From JBOGEB01 sp050743125 (GTDB taxonomy: Bacteria; Actinomycetota; Nitriliruptoria; Euzebyales; Egibacteraceae), in the NCBI GenBank assembly GCA_050743125.1, contig JBOGEB010000156.1, positions 1 to 10,763 on the forward strand: 10,763 nt of DNA, written 5' to 3'. The notes beneath the pieces are model-generated. The model did not search any database. It saw only the letters and a program-made list of their open reading frames with translations, and had not been told where the DNA came from. Shown here in pieces: positions 9,026 through 10,763 of this stretch (position 1 is the stretch's first letter; every line of letters begins with the position of its first letter). The position numbers and the translations under genes were made by a program.

Positions 9026-10519
9026 CTACTCCGGGCGCAGCGTCGGGAAGAGGATCACGTCGCGGATCGTCTGGACGTCGGCGAGGAGCATGACCAGGCG
9101 GTCGACGCCGACGCCGAGACCGCCCGTCGGCGGCATGCCGTACTCCATCGCGCGCAGGTAATCCTCGTCGACGACCATGGCCTCCTCGTCACCGGCGACC
9201 CTCGCGCGGGCCTGGGCCTCCAGGCGGGCGCGCTGGTCGTCGGGGTCGGTCAGCTCGCTGAACGCGTTCGCCAGCTCGCGGCCGACGATGATCAGCTCGA
9301 AACGCTCGGTGACGTGCGGGTCACTGCGGTGCCGGCGCGCGAGCGGCGAGGTCTCGACCGGGTAGTCCGTCACGATCGTGGGCACCCACAGCGTGGCCTC
9401 GACGAGCTTCTCGTACAGCTCCAGCACGAGCTTGCCGACGCCCCAGGACCCCTCGACCGGCACGTCGTGGTCACGGCAGAGCGCCCGGACCTTGTCCAGC
9501 GGATCCTCGTAGGACAGCGCCGCGCAGCCCGTGGCCTCACGCACCAGGTCGAGCAGCGTCCGGCGGGGCCAGTCGCCGCCCAAGTCGACCGGCCGCCCGC
9601 CGTAGTCCAGCGAGGTCGTGCCCACGGCCTCGCGCGCCGCCCGCTGCACGAGCGCCTGGACCAGCGCCATGACGTCGGTGTAGTCGGCGTACGCCTCGTA
9701 GGACTCGAGCATCGTGAACTCGGGGTTGTGCCGTGGCGACAGCCCCTCGTTGCGGAAGTTGCGGTTGATCTCGAATACCCGCGTCATCCCGCCGGCGACG
9801 AGCCGCTTGAGGTAGAGCTCGGGGGCGACTCGCAGGTAGAGGTCCATGTCCAGAGCGTTGTGGTGCGTCACGAACGGCCGCGCCGCCGCACCGCCGGGGA
9901 TCGGGTGCAGCATCGGCGTCTCGACCTCGACGTAGCCACGCTCGACCAGCTCGGCGCGCAGCGTGGCGAGCACCTTCGAGCGGATCGCGAACACCCGCCG
10001 AGCCTCGGCGTTCACGACCAGATCCACGTAGCGCTGGCGGAACCGCGTCTCAAGGTCCGCCAGCCCGTGCCACTTGTCTGGAAGCGGCCGCAGGGCCTTG
10101 CCGAGCAGGATGACCTCGGCGGCCTGGACCGACAGCTCACCCCGGCGGCTGCGGACGACCTCCCCGGAGACCGCGATCCAGTCGCCGACGTCGAGGTCGG
10201 CCACCACGGCCATGCCCTCCTCGCCCAGAACGTCGAGCTGAGCGATCGCCTGGAGACCGACGTCGCCCTCGCGGAGGACGAGGAACACGAGCTTGCCGTG
10301 ACCCCGCCGGAGCACGAGCCGCCCGCCGACCCTCACCCGGTGCCCGCTGCGCTCGTCGGGCTCCAGGCGCCCCTCCCACTCCTGGCACACGGCCGCGAGG
10401 GCGTCAGGGACGCGCACGCCGACGGGGTACGGGTCGACCCCCGCACCACGCAGGCGCGCCACCTTGGCCCGCCGCTCCGCGACGAGGTCGTCCAGGCGGC
10501 CCGTCGGGGTGGATGTCAC
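9026..10519 (-). CDS. lysS: Lysyl-tRNA synthetase, class II
   Basis: A 497-residue protein of normal length for bacterial LysRS. The N-terminal OB-fold anticodon-binding domain covers about 58-165. The class II catalytic core follows: motif 1 region GYVEVETPMLHP (195-206), motif 2 FRNEGLSPRHNPEFTMLE (255-272), motif 3 with GVGVDRLVMLL (469-479). Lysine- and ATP-binding segments look intact (VAPELYLKRL, FEINRNFRNE, ELANAFSELTDP). It charges tRNA-Lys in the cytosol. The start is GTG at 10519, with AAAGGAAAGG ending about 8 bases ahead. The gene is followed after 43 bases by the Clp N-domain gene. lysS close to clpC is a conserved actinobacterial neighbourhood, usually with lsr2 between. No paralog features such as a LysX MprF-like fusion are seen. 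The upstream leader has several inverted repeats and may regulate it. Confidence 0.97.
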   Translation of the reverse strand: MTSTPTGRLDDLVAERRAKVARLRGAGVDPYPVGVRVPDALAAVCQEWEGRLEPDERSGHRVRVGGRLVLRRGHGKLVFLVLREGDVGLQAIAQLDVLGEEGMAVVADLDVGDWIAVSGEVVRSRRGELSVQAAEVILLGKALRPLPDKWHGLADLETRFRQRYVDLVVNAEARRVFAIRSKVLATLRAELVERGYVEVETPMLHPIPGGAAARPFVTHHNALDMDLYLRVAPELYLKRLVAGGMTRVFEINRNFRNEGLSPRHNPEFTMLESYEAYADYTDVMALVQALVQRAAREAVGTTSLDYGGRPVDLGGDWPRRTLLDLVREATGCAALSYEDPLDKVRALCRDHDVPVEGSWGVGKLVLELYEKLVEATLWVPTIVTDYPVETSPLARRHRSDPHVTERFELIIVGRELANAFSELTDPDDQRARLEAQARARVAGDEEAMVVDEDYLRAMEYGMPPTGGLGVGVDRLVMLLADVQTIRDVILFPTLRPE

Positions 10520-10541
10520 CGGTTTGCCTTTCCTTTAAGGC

Positions 10542-10676
10542 CGTGTGTCGAACCCGGGCCAGAGTGGGCGCCCTGGGCGGGTTCCGCTGGTCGTCCTTGG
10601 GTTTGGAACGGTGAGACGCCCCGGTGAGCCCTCGCCGGCGACTCCGCGACACCGTCCTGGGAAGTTTCGACACACG
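10542..10676 (-). promoter_or_regulatory. lysS leader closed by an 11-base inverted repeat
   Basis: CGTGTGTCGAA (10542-10552) is the exact reverse complement of TTCGACACACG (10666-10676), 113 bases apart. Inside are nested short stems: CCAG/CTGG (10559-10562 with 10573-10576), GTTCC/GGAAC (10581-10585 with 10605-10609), CGGTG/CACCG (10622-10626 with 10650-10654), and the palindrome TCGCCGGCGA (10632-10641). In the lysS transcript the closing stem would end just before the ribosome binding site, giving a multi-branched leader. No target-site duplication is visible, but a small non-coding mobile repeat remains possible. I found no T-box or lysine-riboswitch signature and no clear promoter. Confidence 0.4.
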
Positions 10677-10697
10677 TTCTCAGGACGTGTTTGAGAA
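10677..10697. repeat. Small hairpin beside the leader
   Basis: TTCTCA (10677-10682) pairs with TGAGAA (10692-10697) over a 9-base loop, directly abutting the 11-base repeat at 10666-10676. It may be a further stem of the lysS leader or a protein-binding dyad. Confidence 0.3.
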
Positions 10698-10735
10698 TCG
10701 TGGCCTTGTCCCGTGGGCGAAGCGGAGCGGAGCGC

Positions 10736-10763
10736 GGTTTCGGCGGCCCTTGCCGCCGAAACC
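10736..10763. terminator. Perfect 11-base-pair hairpin at the window edge
   Basis: GGTTTCGGCGG (10736-10746) pairs with CCGCCGAAACC (10753-10763) over a 6-base loop. The stem reaches the edge and may be longer. It sits about 215 bases upstream of lysS and is probably the terminator of the next gene to the right, or a dispersed repeat. A short GGAGC-type tandem (about 10721-10732) lies next to it. Confidence 0.5.

Noticed and set aside
8906..10627. Long plus-strand open frame opposite lysS
   Set aside because: Antisense shadow of the secure lysS frame.
10664..10682. Possible LexA/SOS box near the TTCGACACACGTTCT stretch
   Set aside because: It lacks one base and several positions of the actinobacterial consensus CGAAC-N4-GTTCG; better explained as inverted-repeat arms.

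Overview
The window looks like chromosomal DNA from a high-GC Actinobacteriota. It encodes a NucS/EndoMS mismatch endonuclease with a clamp-binding-like tail, a ClpC whose N-domain is almost the mycobacterial ClpC1 sequence, a class II lysyl-tRNA synthetase, and a large MalT/LAL-type LuxR regulator. Codon third positions are strongly G/C. I cannot assign an order or genus. Every intact gene runs on the minus strand, so transcription goes right to left.

Right part (about 4,300-10,763), conserved core. A 240-base leader with several inverted repeats precedes lysS. Only 43 bases after lysS comes a protein made of Clp N-domains with no ATPase, then a 255-base spacer with tandem hairpins and a candidate extended -10, then full-length clpC. 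After a 306-base spacer with two tandem hairpins comes nucS. In many actinomycetes the order is lysS-lsr2-clpC. Here no lsr2 is present and the stand-alone Clp N-domain gene fills that slot. Its first 140 residues are about 81% identical to the ClpC N-domain by my hand count, and the DNA keeps a 43-base exact match.

Middle (about 1,286-4,228). One long LAL regulator gene, with an N-terminal AAA/NTPase, a helical repeat middle and a C-terminal LuxR helix-turn-helix. It starts 95 bases after the nucS stop.

Left part (1-1,285), a degraded accessory region. It holds the start of a DDE transposase gene cut by the window edge, translationally coupled (ATGA overlap) to an upstream DUF6788-type small Cys-rich protein. 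A 45-base near-perfect palindrome overlaps the latter's ribosome binding site. Beyond it lie a good promoter with an apparently leaderless, truncated plus-strand ORF, and a frameshifted C-terminal fragment of an ABC transporter ATPase. This looks like an insertion-sequence end beside older gene wreckage.

The strongest candidate for unusual biology is the double Clp N-domain protein between lysS and clpC. A ClpC2-like sponge, decoy or adaptor for the neighbouring ClpC is the most economical reading, but that function is inference. Secondary candidates are the hairpin gating the IS reading frames and the structured leader ahead of lysS.
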